Positions 50,261 through 60,345 of a stretch of 64,000 nt of DNA are shown piece by piece. How positions within the stretch are numbered: position 1 is the first letter of the stretch; the number at the start of each line of letters is the position of its first letter. The position numbers and the translations under genes were made by a program. The notes under the pieces were generated by a model. It ran no database searches and was not told the origin of the DNA. It saw only the letters and a list, made by a program, of their open reading frames with translations. The stretch is from Hoeflea sp. (GTDB lineage: Bacteria; Pseudomonadota; Alphaproteobacteria; Rhizobiales; Rhizobiaceae). The stretch lies in contig NZ_JACIYP010000012.1 of NCBI RefSeq assembly GCF_014359905.1, positions 1 through 64,000 of the forward strand, given 5' to 3'.

Positions 50261-51697
50261 ATGGCACCCAGGAAAACACTCAACGCGAAAAACCTTGAGG
50301 CACTCGGCGCGCAGCGGCTGGCCGAGCTTCTCATGGAGATCAGCACCGGGAGCGCTGCCAGCAAGAGACGGTTGCGTCTTGAACTTGCCGGAAGCCAGGG
50401 CAGCAAGGAAGTTGCTTCGGTCGTCCGCAAACGGCTCGTGAGCATCGCCCGGGCTCGCACCTTCATCAACTGGCGCAAGGTGAAGGCGCTCAAGAAGGAC
50501 CTCGAAACGCAGAGAGCGACGATCCTCGACACTCTCGCGCCCGAGGATCCGTCGGAAGCCTTCGAGCTCATCTGGCAGTTCCTTGCGCTGGGCGATCCGA
50601 TCTTCGCCCGGTCCGATGACGGCAGCGGCGCTTTGCTCGACAGTTTCCGTGACGCCTGCAGCGATGCCGGCGTGATCGCCGAACTGGCCGGGGTGAAGAG
50701 CGATGCCCTGGCCGCCAAGGTCTTCGCGGCCCTGCAGAACAACGACTATGGCCAGTATGACGGGCTGATCGCGGCCATGGTCCCGGCGCTCGGCAAGGAC
50801 GGGTTGGACCGGTTGAAGGCCCTATTTGTGCAGTGGTCGATGGAGCCACAGGAAACGCCGGCCCCGCAGGATCGGGAGGTCATCGGCTGGAGCGCCAAGG
50901 GGCCTATGTATAAGGACGAAATCGACGGCAACTTTCGGGACCTGACCGTTCGCATCGCCCTGCAGGAGATCGCCGATGCCCTGGGGGATGTTGACGCCTA
51001 TATTGATCAGCAACCGGAAGACAGCCTCAAGGCGCCGCGGATCGCAGCTGAAATCGCCAACCGCCTGCTTGCGGCAGGGAGAGCGGATGAAGCGCTTTCG
51101 GTGCTCGATGAGGCCGACGCACCGGGCAGCCTGGAGGACCCGTTCGCGTGGCAACTGGCCCGCGCCGAAGCTCTCGAAGCCCTTGAGCGCCCTGAAGAGG
51201 CGCAAGCCTTCAGATGGACATGCTTCGAGCAGTCGCTCAATGATGAGCACCTGCGGGCCTTCCTGCGCCGGCTGCCGGACTTCGATGACATGGAGGCTGA
51301 GGAAAGAGCGTGCAGCTACGCCCTCGCTTTCCCGGATGTCCACCAGGCTCTCGACTTCTTGTTGCGCTGGCCGGCGCTGGAAAAGGCGGCTCAGCTTGTC
51401 ATAAACCGGCAGGCCGAACTCGATGGCAACCGCTATGAGGCGATGACACCGGCCGCCGGGATTTTGCAGGAGAAGTATCCGCTTGCGGCAACCATCGTGT
51501 TGCGGTCGATGATCGACTTCACGCTCGGTCAGGCACGATCGAGCCGCTACAGGCACGCGGCGCGGCATTTCGCGGAATGTCAGGCTCTCGCGCCCCGTAT
51601 CGGGGATTTCGGTGACGCCAAATCCCATGACGTCTACGCGGCAGGGCTCAAATCCGATCACGGCAGGAAGCAGGGATTCTGGCGGTTTCTGGATTAG
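50261..51697 (+). CDS. DUF6880-like hypothetical protein
   Basis: KNLEALGAQRLAELLMEISTGSAASKRRLRLELAGSQGSKEVASVVRKRL; helical repeat-like body. Family call from memory. Confidence 0.7.
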   Translation: MAPRKTLNAKNLEALGAQRLAELLMEISTGSAASKRRLRLELAGSQGSKEVASVVRKRLVSIARARTFINWRKVKALKKDLETQRATILDTLAPEDPSEAFELIWQFLALGDPIFARSDDGSGALLDSFRDACSDAGVIAELAGVKSDALAAKVFAALQNNDYGQYDGLIAAMVPALGKDGLDRLKALFVQWSMEPQETPAPQDREVIGWSAKGPMYKDEIDGNFRDLTVRIALQEIADALGDVDAYIDQQPEDSLKAPRIAAEIANRLLAAGRADEALSVLDEADAPGSLEDPFAWQLARAEALEALERPEEAQAFRWTCFEQSLNDEHLRAFLRRLPDFDDMEAEERACSYALAFPDVHQALDFLLRWPALEKAAQLVINRQAELDGNRYEAMTPAAGILQEKYPLAATIVLRSMIDFTLGQARSSRYRHAARHFAECQALAPRIGDFGDAKSHDVYAAGLKSDHGRKQGFWRFLD

Positions 51698-51719
51698 AAG
51701 GCGCAACCTGCGAAGGCGC

Positions 51720-54383
51720 TTACGCGACCTGACGCCAGTTTTCGTCCCGCACGAACGTCATCAGGTCTTCCGAGGACATGGGGCGGGCCAGCGCATAGCC
51801 CTGAAGCGTATCGCACCCCAGATCGCGAAGAATGACGGCGTGATTCATGGTCTCGACGCCCTCGGCAATCACCTTGATGCCAAGCGACTGGCCGATCTCG
51901 ATGATAGAGGCGACCAGTCGCCGCCGGCTTTCGGAGCGGACTATGGGCGATATCAATTGCCGGTCGATCTTCAGCCGGTCGGGGCGAACCTGGATCAGGC
52001 TCACGATGGATGCAAAGCCGGTGCCGAAATCGTCGATCTCGATTTCGATGCCCAGCGCCCTGAGGCGCTCGATATTGGCGACGATGGTTTCGTTCTTTTC
52101 GTCGAGGAAAATGGATTCGAGAAGCTCGAAGGACAGGGTTCCGCGTTCGATTTCGATGCCGTCAAGGCTGTCGATCAGGTCGGTCTCGTAGAGCCGGCCC
52201 GCCGAAACATTGACCGACATCTTCGGGATAGACAGACCCGCCGCCTTCCAGCGTGTGGATTGCCACAGCGTCTGCTCGAGGATGGACCGGTCGATGAGCG
52301 GCACGACATTGAGTTCGCCCGCGGTCTTGAGAAAGACGTCGGGCGTCAGAATGCCCTCCGTCGGGTGATCCCACCGGGCGAGGGCCTCGACACCGACGAT
52401 ATCGAGGGTCCTTGCGTCGAATTGCGGCTGGAAATAAGGGCGAAATTCCTTCCGCTCGAGGCCGTTGAGAATGTCATCGGCGACACGCTTGTTGCGGATG
52501 ATCTCGGCCTTGAGGGAGGCCGTGAAGAACTCGAAGCGGTTGCGGCCGCTGCTCTTGGCCCGGTACAGCGCGATATCGGCATCGATCAGCAGCCGTTTGC
52601 CGCAATCTTCTTCACCTTCATCAGCATTCGCGATTGCAATGCCGATGCTGACGCCAAAACGGCACTCGTGGTTCTCGTAGGGAACCGGCTGACGCATCTG
52701 CACGATGATGCGGCCGGCGAGCGCCGACAACCGCTCTTCGCTGGGCTGGGACGTTGTCGCGATGACAAATTCGTCACCGCCAATCCGGGCGATGAAGTCG
52801 CCCGCGCGCGTGCTCGCCTTCAAAATATTCGCGGCATGGATCAGCATCGCGTCACCCGCGGCGTGCCCCAGCGTGTCATTGATCTGCTTGAACCGGTCGA
52901 GGTCGATGTGAAGCAGCGCGGTCACTTTCCGCCCGGCATGGCCTTTGAGAAGCCGCTCGTCGAGAAACCGCCGATTGGGCAGGCCGGTAAGGCTGTCATG
53001 CAGCGAATTGCGCTCCATCTGGGCGCGGGCCTCTTCGAGTTCGCGGTTTCTCAGCTCGGCATTCTGCTTGGACGCAAGCAATCCTGTCTTGAGTTCGATA
53101 TCGGCCGAAACATCCCAGTTGACGCCCACAACATATCGGCGACCGTCCAGATCGTGGTGCGTGGCGCCGATTGCCCGGATCCAGCGCGTCGTTCCATCGC
53201 CGGTGAGGACGCGGAATTCCGAGAGATAGGCGCCTCCCGTCAGGATCGCCCTGTTGAATTCCTCCTCCGCCTGCTCCCTGTCATCGGGATGCAGCGCCAG
53301 CGACCAGTATTCGACCCCGAGCCTGGCGCCATCATTCGGGGCGCCGTAGAGCTCGCGCATCCGCTCATCCCAGGTCAGTTCGGATGTATCGAGGCCATAC
53401 TCCCACACGCCGATTTTGGAGGTGGTGAGGGCGAGCTTGAGCCTGTGCGAGAGCTTTTCCATCTCGATTTGCCGGCGATTGAGCTCCCGCACATTGACGC
53501 GGCGCTGGTCATAGAGATGGCCGGCGATCGAGATAGGCAGAATAACCAGCAAGCCGCCGAACAGAATGACCAGCCGGATCCGCCAGACATTGTCGGGCGT
53601 GTCGGACCAGCCGCCTTTCGGTACGGCGGAAAGCTTCCAGTTGCCGCTGGGCAGAGACACTTCGGTGATCACCGGATCGTTGTCCAGAGCCGCCGGCGTT
53701 CCGAAAAAGAGCGCGCCACCCGCCGCGCCATCGCCTGAAATCGAAACATCAAGCGGCAGGTCGGCTGAGAAAAGCCCGCTTTCCGCGTAAAGACGATGGG
53801 CGTCAATGACAGCGGAGACTATGCCCCACGCATGTCTCTGGCCATTGCCGTCTGCAATAAAGACCGGGAACCGGCTTATAAATCCCTGTCCGCCCTGCAC
53901 CAGATCCACGGGTCCTGTCAGAACCATCTCTTTCGTTTCGATAGCCTCCATCGCCGCCTTGCGCTGCCGTTCGTTTGTTCTGTAGTCCAGGCCAATCGCT
54001 CGTTCGTTGCCCTCCAACGGGTACATCAGGCGAACCACCATATCCGGCGCGCCGGCAATGTTTCGCAATTGCGAGTGGTTGCCTACAAGCCCGGCGGCAA
54101 TTCTGCTGAAATAGGGTTGGTCGATATCGGGTTGCGATTCGATGACGGCCACCAATCCGCGGACCAATTGAATATTGCTGTTGATGTTGCCTTCCAGCTT
54201 TGCCCGCACCAGCCCAAGCTGTTCGCTGACCTTGGCGCGCGCGCTTTGATCGTTGAGAATGCGGTTCTGGTTCTCGGCAAAAATGCCCGCGGCCAGAGTA
54301 ACGGCAAGCGCTATACCGGCGGCAAGGACGCTTGGCCGCCGCAGGAAATTGCAATGATGAAGTCTTGTCACGGTCAAGCGCAT
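51720..54383 (-). CDS. Bifunctional GGDEF/EAL protein with CHASE-like periplasmic sensor and PAS domain
   Basis: N-terminal TM and extracytoplasmic region, PAS (TTRWIRAIGATHHDLDGRRYVVGVNWDVS), LHIDLDRFKQINDTLGHAAGD, RIGGDEFVIA, VGVEALARWDHPTEGILTPDVFL, DDFGTGFASI. Confidence 0.92.
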   Translation of the reverse strand: MRLTVTRLHHCNFLRRPSVLAAGIALAVTLAAGIFAENQNRILNDQSARAKVSEQLGLVRAKLEGNINSNIQLVRGLVAVIESQPDIDQPYFSRIAAGLVGNHSQLRNIAGAPDMVVRLMYPLEGNERAIGLDYRTNERQRKAAMEAIETKEMVLTGPVDLVQGGQGFISRFPVFIADGNGQRHAWGIVSAVIDAHRLYAESGLFSADLPLDVSISGDGAAGGALFFGTPAALDNDPVITEVSLPSGNWKLSAVPKGGWSDTPDNVWRIRLVILFGGLLVILPISIAGHLYDQRRVNVRELNRRQIEMEKLSHRLKLALTTSKIGVWEYGLDTSELTWDERMRELYGAPNDGARLGVEYWSLALHPDDREQAEEEFNRAILTGGAYLSEFRVLTGDGTTRWIRAIGATHHDLDGRRYVVGVNWDVSADIELKTGLLASKQNAELRNRELEEARAQMERNSLHDSLTGLPNRRFLDERLLKGHAGRKVTALLHIDLDRFKQINDTLGHAAGDAMLIHAANILKASTRAGDFIARIGGDEFVIATTSQPSEERLSALAGRIIVQMRQPVPYENHECRFGVSIGIAIANADEGEEDCGKRLLIDADIALYRAKSSGRNRFEFFTASLKAEIIRNKRVADDILNGLERKEFRPYFQPQFDARTLDIVGVEALARWDHPTEGILTPDVFLKTAGELNVVPLIDRSILEQTLWQSTRWKAAGLSIPKMSVNVSAGRLYETDLIDSLDGIEIERGTLSFELLESIFLDEKNETIVANIERLRALGIEIEIDDFGTGFASIVSLIQVRPDRLKIDRQLISPIVRSESRRRLVASIIEIGQSLGIKVIAEGVETMNHAVILRDLGCDTLQGYALARPMSSEDLMTFVRDENWRQVA

Positions 54384-54975
54384 GTTGATTCCTGCGAAAT
54401 CGAGCAACCTGTGAAAGCACCCTGGTCAATGCCACGATCTCAAGTCGAACATCAGCTTAGGCCGAAAATGCAAAAAAAGCCTAAAGCTGCGTCACAGCTT
54501 TGCCGTTGATCGGGGCGTTGCCTTCCCGACGATCCGCACTGTGGTAAAGAAAAAGAAAAAATGGTCTGTAATATTTTTTGAAGAACACGCGTTATCGGTG
54601 CTTCTCTTGACGCGCCTGCCCGGGATTGCGGAGGGTCTGTCTGCAATGACAGTTTCCAGTGCAGTTACGGAAACCTTGTACCCAGGCCGGATATTGCAAT
54701 GCTAGCCAGCCATGATGACGTCGGAATCAGTGGATCCGATCAGAGCGAAGCCCGCGGCAAAATGCGTTCAGAGCGATCCGGGCAGCCGGGCAGGGAGGCC
54801 AAAAACCGGAAATCGGGGAAAAGCCATGACAATCCGTTTGGCAGATGATTAAATGGATTTGTCGTCCGGCCCGCAGTCTGGGAGAGGACACGCAATGAGG
54901 TGGGGCGGCAATAGAAAGACGTACTGCAAGCCAGCATGTAAGCGCTTGCACTTTGAAAGTTTCTGGGAGGAAAGC

Positions 54976-55932
54976 ATGCTCAATTTGAAATTCGCCAAGA
55001 CATTGGTGATTGCATCCGCAGTCTCGATTGCCGCGGCCACCAGCGCCATGGCGTTTCCGGACAAATCGGTCGAATACATCATTCCGTTTGGACCCGGAGG
55101 CGAATCCGATATTTCCGCCCGGTTCCAGCAACCGTTTTTCAAGGACAAGTTCGGTCAGGATCTCGTTGTCTCCTACAAGCCCGGCGGCGGCGGCGCGGTC
55201 GGCTGGGCTCAGCTCAACTCGATGGCAAGCGATGGCTACACGATCATGGGCGTCAACCTGCCGCACATCGTCATCCAGCCTGCGCAGAAGGATGTCGGCT
55301 ACACGACCGAAGACATCAAGACATTCCACATGTTCCACTACACGCCCGATGCGATCGTGGTGACCGCCGACAGCCCCTATAAGACGCTCGACGATTTCAT
55401 TGCCGACGCCAAGGCCAATCCGGGTGGCGTGACCATGTCCGGCTCGGGCAAGGCCACCGCCAATCACCTGGCCCAGATCCGCTTTGACAAGATGGCCGGG
55501 ATCAAGACCGCCTATGTGCCGTTCAAGGGCACCGGCGCCTCCGTGACCGCCATGCTCGGCAAGCAGGTCAAGGCGCAATGGGGCTACACCACGGTCGGCG
55601 CCGCCCAGGGCGATGCGGTGCGGATGCTGGCGGTGGCCATGGAAGAGCGTCATCCGCTGTTCCCCGACGTTCCCACCTTCAAGGAGCTCGGCTTCGACAT
55701 GGTCGGGGGCGCCTATCGCGGCATGGCGGTTCCGAAAGACACGCCGGCTGAAACGGTCAAGGCCCTGTCGGACCTGTTTGCCGAAATCAATGCCGACGAG
55801 GCGTTCCGCAAGCAGATGCTCGAAGGCGGCTTTGCCCTCCTTGATGTCGGCATCGAAGGCATGGACGATTTCATGCAGGCCCGCGAGGCCGAATATATCG
55901 AAGCGGCGACCGAAGCCGGTCTGCTCAACTGA
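54976..55932 (+). CDS. tctC: Tripartite tricarboxylate transporter substrate-binding protein (TctC/Bug family)
   Basis: FPDKSVEYIIPFGPGGESDISARFQQPFF, VVSYKPGGGGAVGWAQLNS, GVTMSGSGKATANHLAQIRF. Confidence 0.9.
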   Translation: MLNLKFAKTLVIASAVSIAAATSAMAFPDKSVEYIIPFGPGGESDISARFQQPFFKDKFGQDLVVSYKPGGGGAVGWAQLNSMASDGYTIMGVNLPHIVIQPAQKDVGYTTEDIKTFHMFHYTPDAIVVTADSPYKTLDDFIADAKANPGGVTMSGSGKATANHLAQIRFDKMAGIKTAYVPFKGTGASVTAMLGKQVKAQWGYTTVGAAQGDAVRMLAVAMEERHPLFPDVPTFKELGFDMVGGAYRGMAVPKDTPAETVKALSDLFAEINADEAFRKQMLEGGFALLDVGIEGMDDFMQAREAEYIEAATEAGLLN

Positions 55933-56066
55933 TCCACCGCCTGGCGCCCGGGCTCATCTCGTCCGGGCGCTCCTTCCATGAAGTGTGATGTCCGGCAATC
56001 CGCAGGCAGGCATTTCCTGCACGCGATCGGCATGGCTTCGCCCTTGAGCTGACTGGACAATCCGGT

Positions 56067-57581
56067 ATGGATTTCGAACATCTGGCCAATGCGCTGACTC
56101 TCACCAATCTGGCGCTGGCACTTTTCGGCGTCGTCGCCGGCACGATCATCGGATCCATCCCGGGTCTTTCAGCGACCATGGCAGTCGCCGTGCTCGTGCC
56201 GATCACCTTCTCCATGGAGCCGGCCTCGGCGTTGATCTTGCTTGGCGCGATCTACACCGGCGCCATCTATGGCGGCGCCTATTCCGCTATCCTTCTCAAC
56301 ACCCCCGGCACGCCTTCGGCCATCGCCACCACATTCGACGGCTATCCCATGGCCAAGCGCGGCGATGGCGATCTCGCCGTGGCGATCGCCTGCTACGCCA
56401 GCGTCTTTGGCGGCATGGTGGGAGCCATGGCGCTGTTGCTGCTGGCGCCGCCGCTGTCCTCGGTGGCGCTCGCCTTCGGGCCGGTCGAATATCTGTGGCT
56501 CTCGGTCTTCGGCCTGTCGCTGATCGCCTCGCTGTCGACCGGCAATGTGCTCAAGGGGCTGGCGGGCGGCGCCTTCGGCCTGCTTCTGTCCTGCGTCGGC
56601 GTGGCGGAAATCTCGGCCGACATCCGCCTCACCTTCGGCTCCGCCACCATGATCGGCGGAATCGAGGTGGTCGGCGCGCTGATCGGGCTCTACTGCATTC
56701 CGGTGCTCATCGACATGGTCGCCACGCCCGAGCGCCATCTGAAGGTCGAGGAGGGCGGGCGCGCGGTGCGCTTCCGCGAGGGCGCGGCGATCGCCTGGAA
56801 ATCGCGGTTCAACCTCTTGCGCTCCTCGATCATCGGTACGCTGATCGGCATCCTGCCGGGCGCGGGCGGATCCGTGGCGGGTCTCGTCGCCTATTCCGAG
56901 GCCAAGCGCACCGCCAAGCCGGGGCAGAAATTCGGCGAGGGCGAGCCCGACGGCGTCATGGCCACCGAAGCTGCCAACAACGCCACCGTCGGCGGCGGCT
57001 TCATCCCGACTCTTGTGCTGGGCATTCCCGGAACGCCGCCCGATGCGGTCATTCTCGGCGCGCTGCTGGTGCAGGGCGTGCGAACCGGCCCGACCCTGTT
57101 CGAGGGCGGCGGATCGATCGTCTATACCTTCATCTTCGGCCTGTTCATCGCCACCATCCTGATGCTGCCGACGGGCCTCCTGATCGGACGCTACGCCTAC
57201 AAGACCATCGTCACCATTCCCAAGACCATTCTGGTGCCCGCTGTGGGCTTCATGACCATCATCGGCACCTTCGCCATTCGCAATTCGGTCTCCGACGTCA
57301 TCATCATGATCGTGCTCGGGTCGGTCGGATGGGTGTTGTCCCGCTTCGGCTTTGCCGCCTCTCCGATTGTGCTCGGCCTGATCCTCGGGCCGATCGCCGA
57401 ACAGGGGTTTGTCCAGGCCTGGATCATCGGCGACGCCTCCGGCAATCTGGCGGGCATGTTCTTCGGACGGCCGATCTCGCTGGCGATCATCGCCTTTACC
57501 ATTCTGTCGCTCGTCTACCCCGTCATACAAAGCCGCCGGGCAAAACGGCTCCTCAAGATACAGGCCGACGCCAATGACTGA
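56067..57581 (+). CDS. tctA: Tripartite tricarboxylate transporter permease (TctA)
   Basis: GTIIGSIPGLSATMAVAVLVPITF, GAIYGGAYSAILLNTPGTPSAIATTFDGYPMAKRGDG, GILPGAGGSVAGLVAYSEAKR, TLVLGIPGTPPDAVILGAL. Confidence 0.95.
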   Translation: MDFEHLANALTLTNLALALFGVVAGTIIGSIPGLSATMAVAVLVPITFSMEPASALILLGAIYTGAIYGGAYSAILLNTPGTPSAIATTFDGYPMAKRGDGDLAVAIACYASVFGGMVGAMALLLLAPPLSSVALAFGPVEYLWLSVFGLSLIASLSTGNVLKGLAGGAFGLLLSCVGVAEISADIRLTFGSATMIGGIEVVGALIGLYCIPVLIDMVATPERHLKVEEGGRAVRFREGAAIAWKSRFNLLRSSIIGTLIGILPGAGGSVAGLVAYSEAKRTAKPGQKFGEGEPDGVMATEAANNATVGGGFIPTLVLGIPGTPPDAVILGALLVQGVRTGPTLFEGGGSIVYTFIFGLFIATILMLPTGLLIGRYAYKTIVTIPKTILVPAVGFMTIIGTFAIRNSVSDVIIMIVLGSVGWVLSRFGFAASPIVLGLILGPIAEQGFVQAWIIGDASGNLAGMFFGRPISLAIIAFTILSLVYPVIQSRRAKRLLKIQADAND

Positions 57582-58032
57582 TGCAACATCCAGAGCCGGG
57601 TCGAAGGACGTCGGCACCCTGATCATCGCCAGTCTCCTGATCGGTCTGGGTCTGATCACGCTTTACGATGTGACGACTTATTCCGACACCGATTCCGTGG
57701 TGTTTCCAAGAACGGTGGCCTATGCGCTGATCGTCTGCTCGGCGCTGGTGCTCGTCTATTCCTGGCTCAAGCCGAACCTGGAGAACGGATTTGGCGGCGG
57801 CGACTGGTGGCGGCGGCTCTTGCTGGTCGCCAGCATGATCGGCTGTTGCCTTTTCATGCCGGTCGCGGGTTTTCTGCCCGCGACCGCGATTGCGTTTGCC
57901 GGCGGCTTGATCGCCGCGCGTCATGAGGGCTGGGACCTCAGGAGCGCAGCGGTGTTTGCGGCCTCCGGCATATTCATCATGGGCGCTTTCTACGCCCTGT
58001 TCCGCTATCCGCTTGGCGTGCCCTTGCCCTGA
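57574..58032 (+). CDS. tctB: Tripartite tricarboxylate transporter TctB family protein
   Basis: Small polytopic protein directly after tctA with 8-bp overlap; start at 57574 (MTDATSRAGSKDVG). Confidence 0.82.
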   Translation: MTDATSRAGSKDVGTLIIASLLIGLGLITLYDVTTYSDTDSVVFPRTVAYALIVCSALVLVYSWLKPNLENGFGGGDWWRRLLLVASMIGCCLFMPVAGFLPATAIAFAGGLIAARHEGWDLRSAAVFAASGIFIMGAFYALFRYPLGVPLP

Positions 58033-58039
58033 GCGAGGG

Positions 58040-58927
58040 CTACTTCACATGCTTGCGCCAGTCGTGCTCCTCGGCAAAGCCGAGCATCTCGCGAATCTTG
58101 CGGTTTGAGTAAAGCGCCTCGTGCTCGCCCATCTCGCGGGTGAAGGGAACGCCCGGGAAAAACCGTTCGGCGATTTGCGCCGTCGGCATGTCGACCGAAT
58201 TGGTGTCGTTGCCGGCATTGAAGACCTGGAATCCGAGCCCGTCGGTGGCAAGGCACCGGTCGACGATCTGGCCGAGGTCACGCGCGTCGATGTAGCAGAA
58301 GATGTTGCGCCGGCGGACTTCCGGATGGGCGAAGAAGCCGGGAAACCGGTCATATTCATGCGGCTCCATCACATTGCCGATCCTCAGCGCATAGATGTCG
58401 AACCCCGAGCGCCGCTGGAAGCCGCGCGCCGTCTGCTCGTTGACGACCTTGGACATGCCGTAGGAATCCATCGGATTGACATCCATGTCCTCTTCCACCG
58501 GCAGCGATGCGGGGCTGACTTCGCCATCGGCGAAACAGACGCCATAGGTGGTTTCCGAGGAGGCGATGATGATCTTGCCAATGCCGAGCTTCACCGCCGC
58601 CTCGATCACATTGTACGTGCCCACGGTGTTGATCCGGAAGGTCTCGTTGTCCGGGCGGATCAGGATTCGCGGCACGGCGGCGAAATGCACCACGGCATCG
58701 AATTTCGGCACGCCGGTGCCGGGCTCCAGTTCGTCGAAATCGGCGTAGCTGGTCATGACGTTGAACATCTGGCCTGAATCGGTGATGTCGGCCGTCAGAT
58801 TGTCGACGCCGGGATGATCGAGCGGCGTCAGGTCGACATTGACCACCCGGTGCCCGCGGTCAACCAGATAGGGAACGACATGCTTGCCGGCCTTGCCGGA
58901 CCCGCCGGTGAACAATACACGCATCAT
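58040..58927 (-). CDS. NAD(P)-dependent epimerase/oxidoreductase
   Basis: MRVLFTGGSGKAGKHVVPYLVDRGHRVVNVDL, SSETTYGVCF, SYGMSKVVNE. Internal start near 58927/58924. Confidence 0.85.
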   Translation of the reverse strand: MMRVLFTGGSGKAGKHVVPYLVDRGHRVVNVDLTPLDHPGVDNLTADITDSGQMFNVMTSYADFDELEPGTGVPKFDAVVHFAAVPRILIRPDNETFRINTVGTYNVIEAAVKLGIGKIIIASSETTYGVCFADGEVSPASLPVEEDMDVNPMDSYGMSKVVNEQTARGFQRRSGFDIYALRIGNVMEPHEYDRFPGFFAHPEVRRRNIFCYIDARDLGQIVDRCLATDGLGFQVFNAGNDTNSVDMPTAQIAERFFPGVPFTREMGEHEALYSNRKIREMLGFAEEHDWRKHVK

Positions 58928-58973
58928 AGTCTCCTTCATCTTGCGAACTTGATAGAAGCTTCCGCTTGAGTAT

Positions 58974-60164
58974 TCAAACCGACCGTCCGGCGGCAACGCC
59001 GGACGACCAGGCCCATTGAAAATTGTGCCCGCCGAGATGGCCTGTCACATCCATCACCTCGCCGATGAAATGCAGGCCGGGAACCAGCCGGCTTTCCATG
59101 GTCTTCTGGTCGATCCCGGCCGTGTCGACGCCACCCAGCGTCACTTCCGCGGTACGGTAGCCTTCGGTGCCGCCGGGCACGACTTCAAATGTGCGAATGC
59201 CGGTTACGATCCGGTCGATGTCGTCATTGCTCAGATCCGCCAGCCGAGGCGCCACGGCGCCTTCCTGGCTGCTGAACTGTTGCGCCAGCCGCCTTGGCAG
59301 CACGTCGGCCAGAATAGTCCAGACCGAAGCCTTCGGCCGCGCCTTGCGTTCGGTCTTGATGTGGCCGGCAACGTCGATCGCCGGCGCGAGATCGATCGTG
59401 ACCGTGTCGCCTTCGCGCCAGTAGGAGGAGACCTGCAGCATTGCAGGGCCAGACAGGCCGCGATGGGTGAACAGCATCGCTTCATCGAAGGCTGCGCCGT
59501 TGCAGGCCGCGTGCACATCAAGCGAAACGCCTGACAAGGCGCCCCAGCTTTCATGCATGTTCGAGGCCCAGGTGAACGGCACAAGCCCGGCCCGGGTCTC
59601 GGTGATCCGATGACCGAACTGGCGGGCGATCTCGTAGCCAAGCCCGGTGGCGCCCATCTTGGGAATCGATTTGCCGCCGGTGGCGACGACCAGCCGGTCC
59701 GAGTGCCAGATGCCGGCGCTGGTTTGGATTTCGAACCCTGCCTCGTGCCGGCTGATGCCGGTGATGGCGGTGGCGAGCTCCAGCCGCGCCCCGGCGTCGG
59801 CCATGTCATCGGTCAGCATCGTGATGATCTCGCGGGCCGATCCGTCGCAGAACAGCTGGCCCAGGGTCTTCTCGTGATAGGCGATGCCACGGGCTTTGAC
59901 CCGGTCGATGAAATCCTGCTGGGTGAAGGACTTGAGCGCCGAAATGGCGAAATGCCGGTTGTTCGACAAAAAATTGGCCGGCTTGCAATAGAGATTGGTG
60001 AAATTGCAGCGCCCACCGCCGGAAATGCGGATTTTCTCGCCCGGCGCGCGGGCATGATCGATGACCGTGACCGAGCGGCCGCGCCGCCCCGCTTCGACGG
60101 CGCAGATCATGCCGGCTGCACCCGCGCCAAGCACAATCACATCGGTTTTTGTCACTGTCGGCAT
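58974..60164 (-). CDS. NAD(P)/FAD-dependent oxidoreductase (HI0933/BaiN-like flavoprotein)
   Basis: VIVLGAGAAGMICAVEAGRRGRSVTVIDHARAPGEKIRISGGGRCNFTNL, TGGKSIPKMGATGLGYEIARQFGH, GEVMDVTGHLGGHNFQWAWSSG. Confidence 0.9.
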   Translation of the reverse strand: MPTVTKTDVIVLGAGAAGMICAVEAGRRGRSVTVIDHARAPGEKIRISGGGRCNFTNLYCKPANFLSNNRHFAISALKSFTQQDFIDRVKARGIAYHEKTLGQLFCDGSAREIITMLTDDMADAGARLELATAITGISRHEAGFEIQTSAGIWHSDRLVVATGGKSIPKMGATGLGYEIARQFGHRITETRAGLVPFTWASNMHESWGALSGVSLDVHAACNGAAFDEAMLFTHRGLSGPAMLQVSSYWREGDTVTIDLAPAIDVAGHIKTERKARPKASVWTILADVLPRRLAQQFSSQEGAVAPRLADLSNDDIDRIVTGIRTFEVVPGGTEGYRTAEVTLGGVDTAGIDQKTMESRLVPGLHFIGEVMDVTGHLGGHNFQWAWSSGVAAGRSV

Positions 60165-60345
60165 TCGATCTCCGCATCAGGCATTCTCGGCTCAGCATGT
60201 CGGGCTGGCCCGCGCCCGCACGCCATATCAGATCGGTTCCTGCGCAACAAACCCTGTGCCGTAGCTTCGCGCTTTCCGATGGCGCTGTTGCAGCCGCCAT
60301 GGGTGCGCCTGTAGAGGGGGCATAGGCCAACAACTGGATCTGATT

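Noticed and set aside
51612-53738. 708-aa plus-strand ORF
   Set aside because: Antisense to the GGDEF/EAL gene.
56169-57659. 496-aa minus-strand ORF
   Set aside because: Antisense to TctA, same charged low-complexity pattern.
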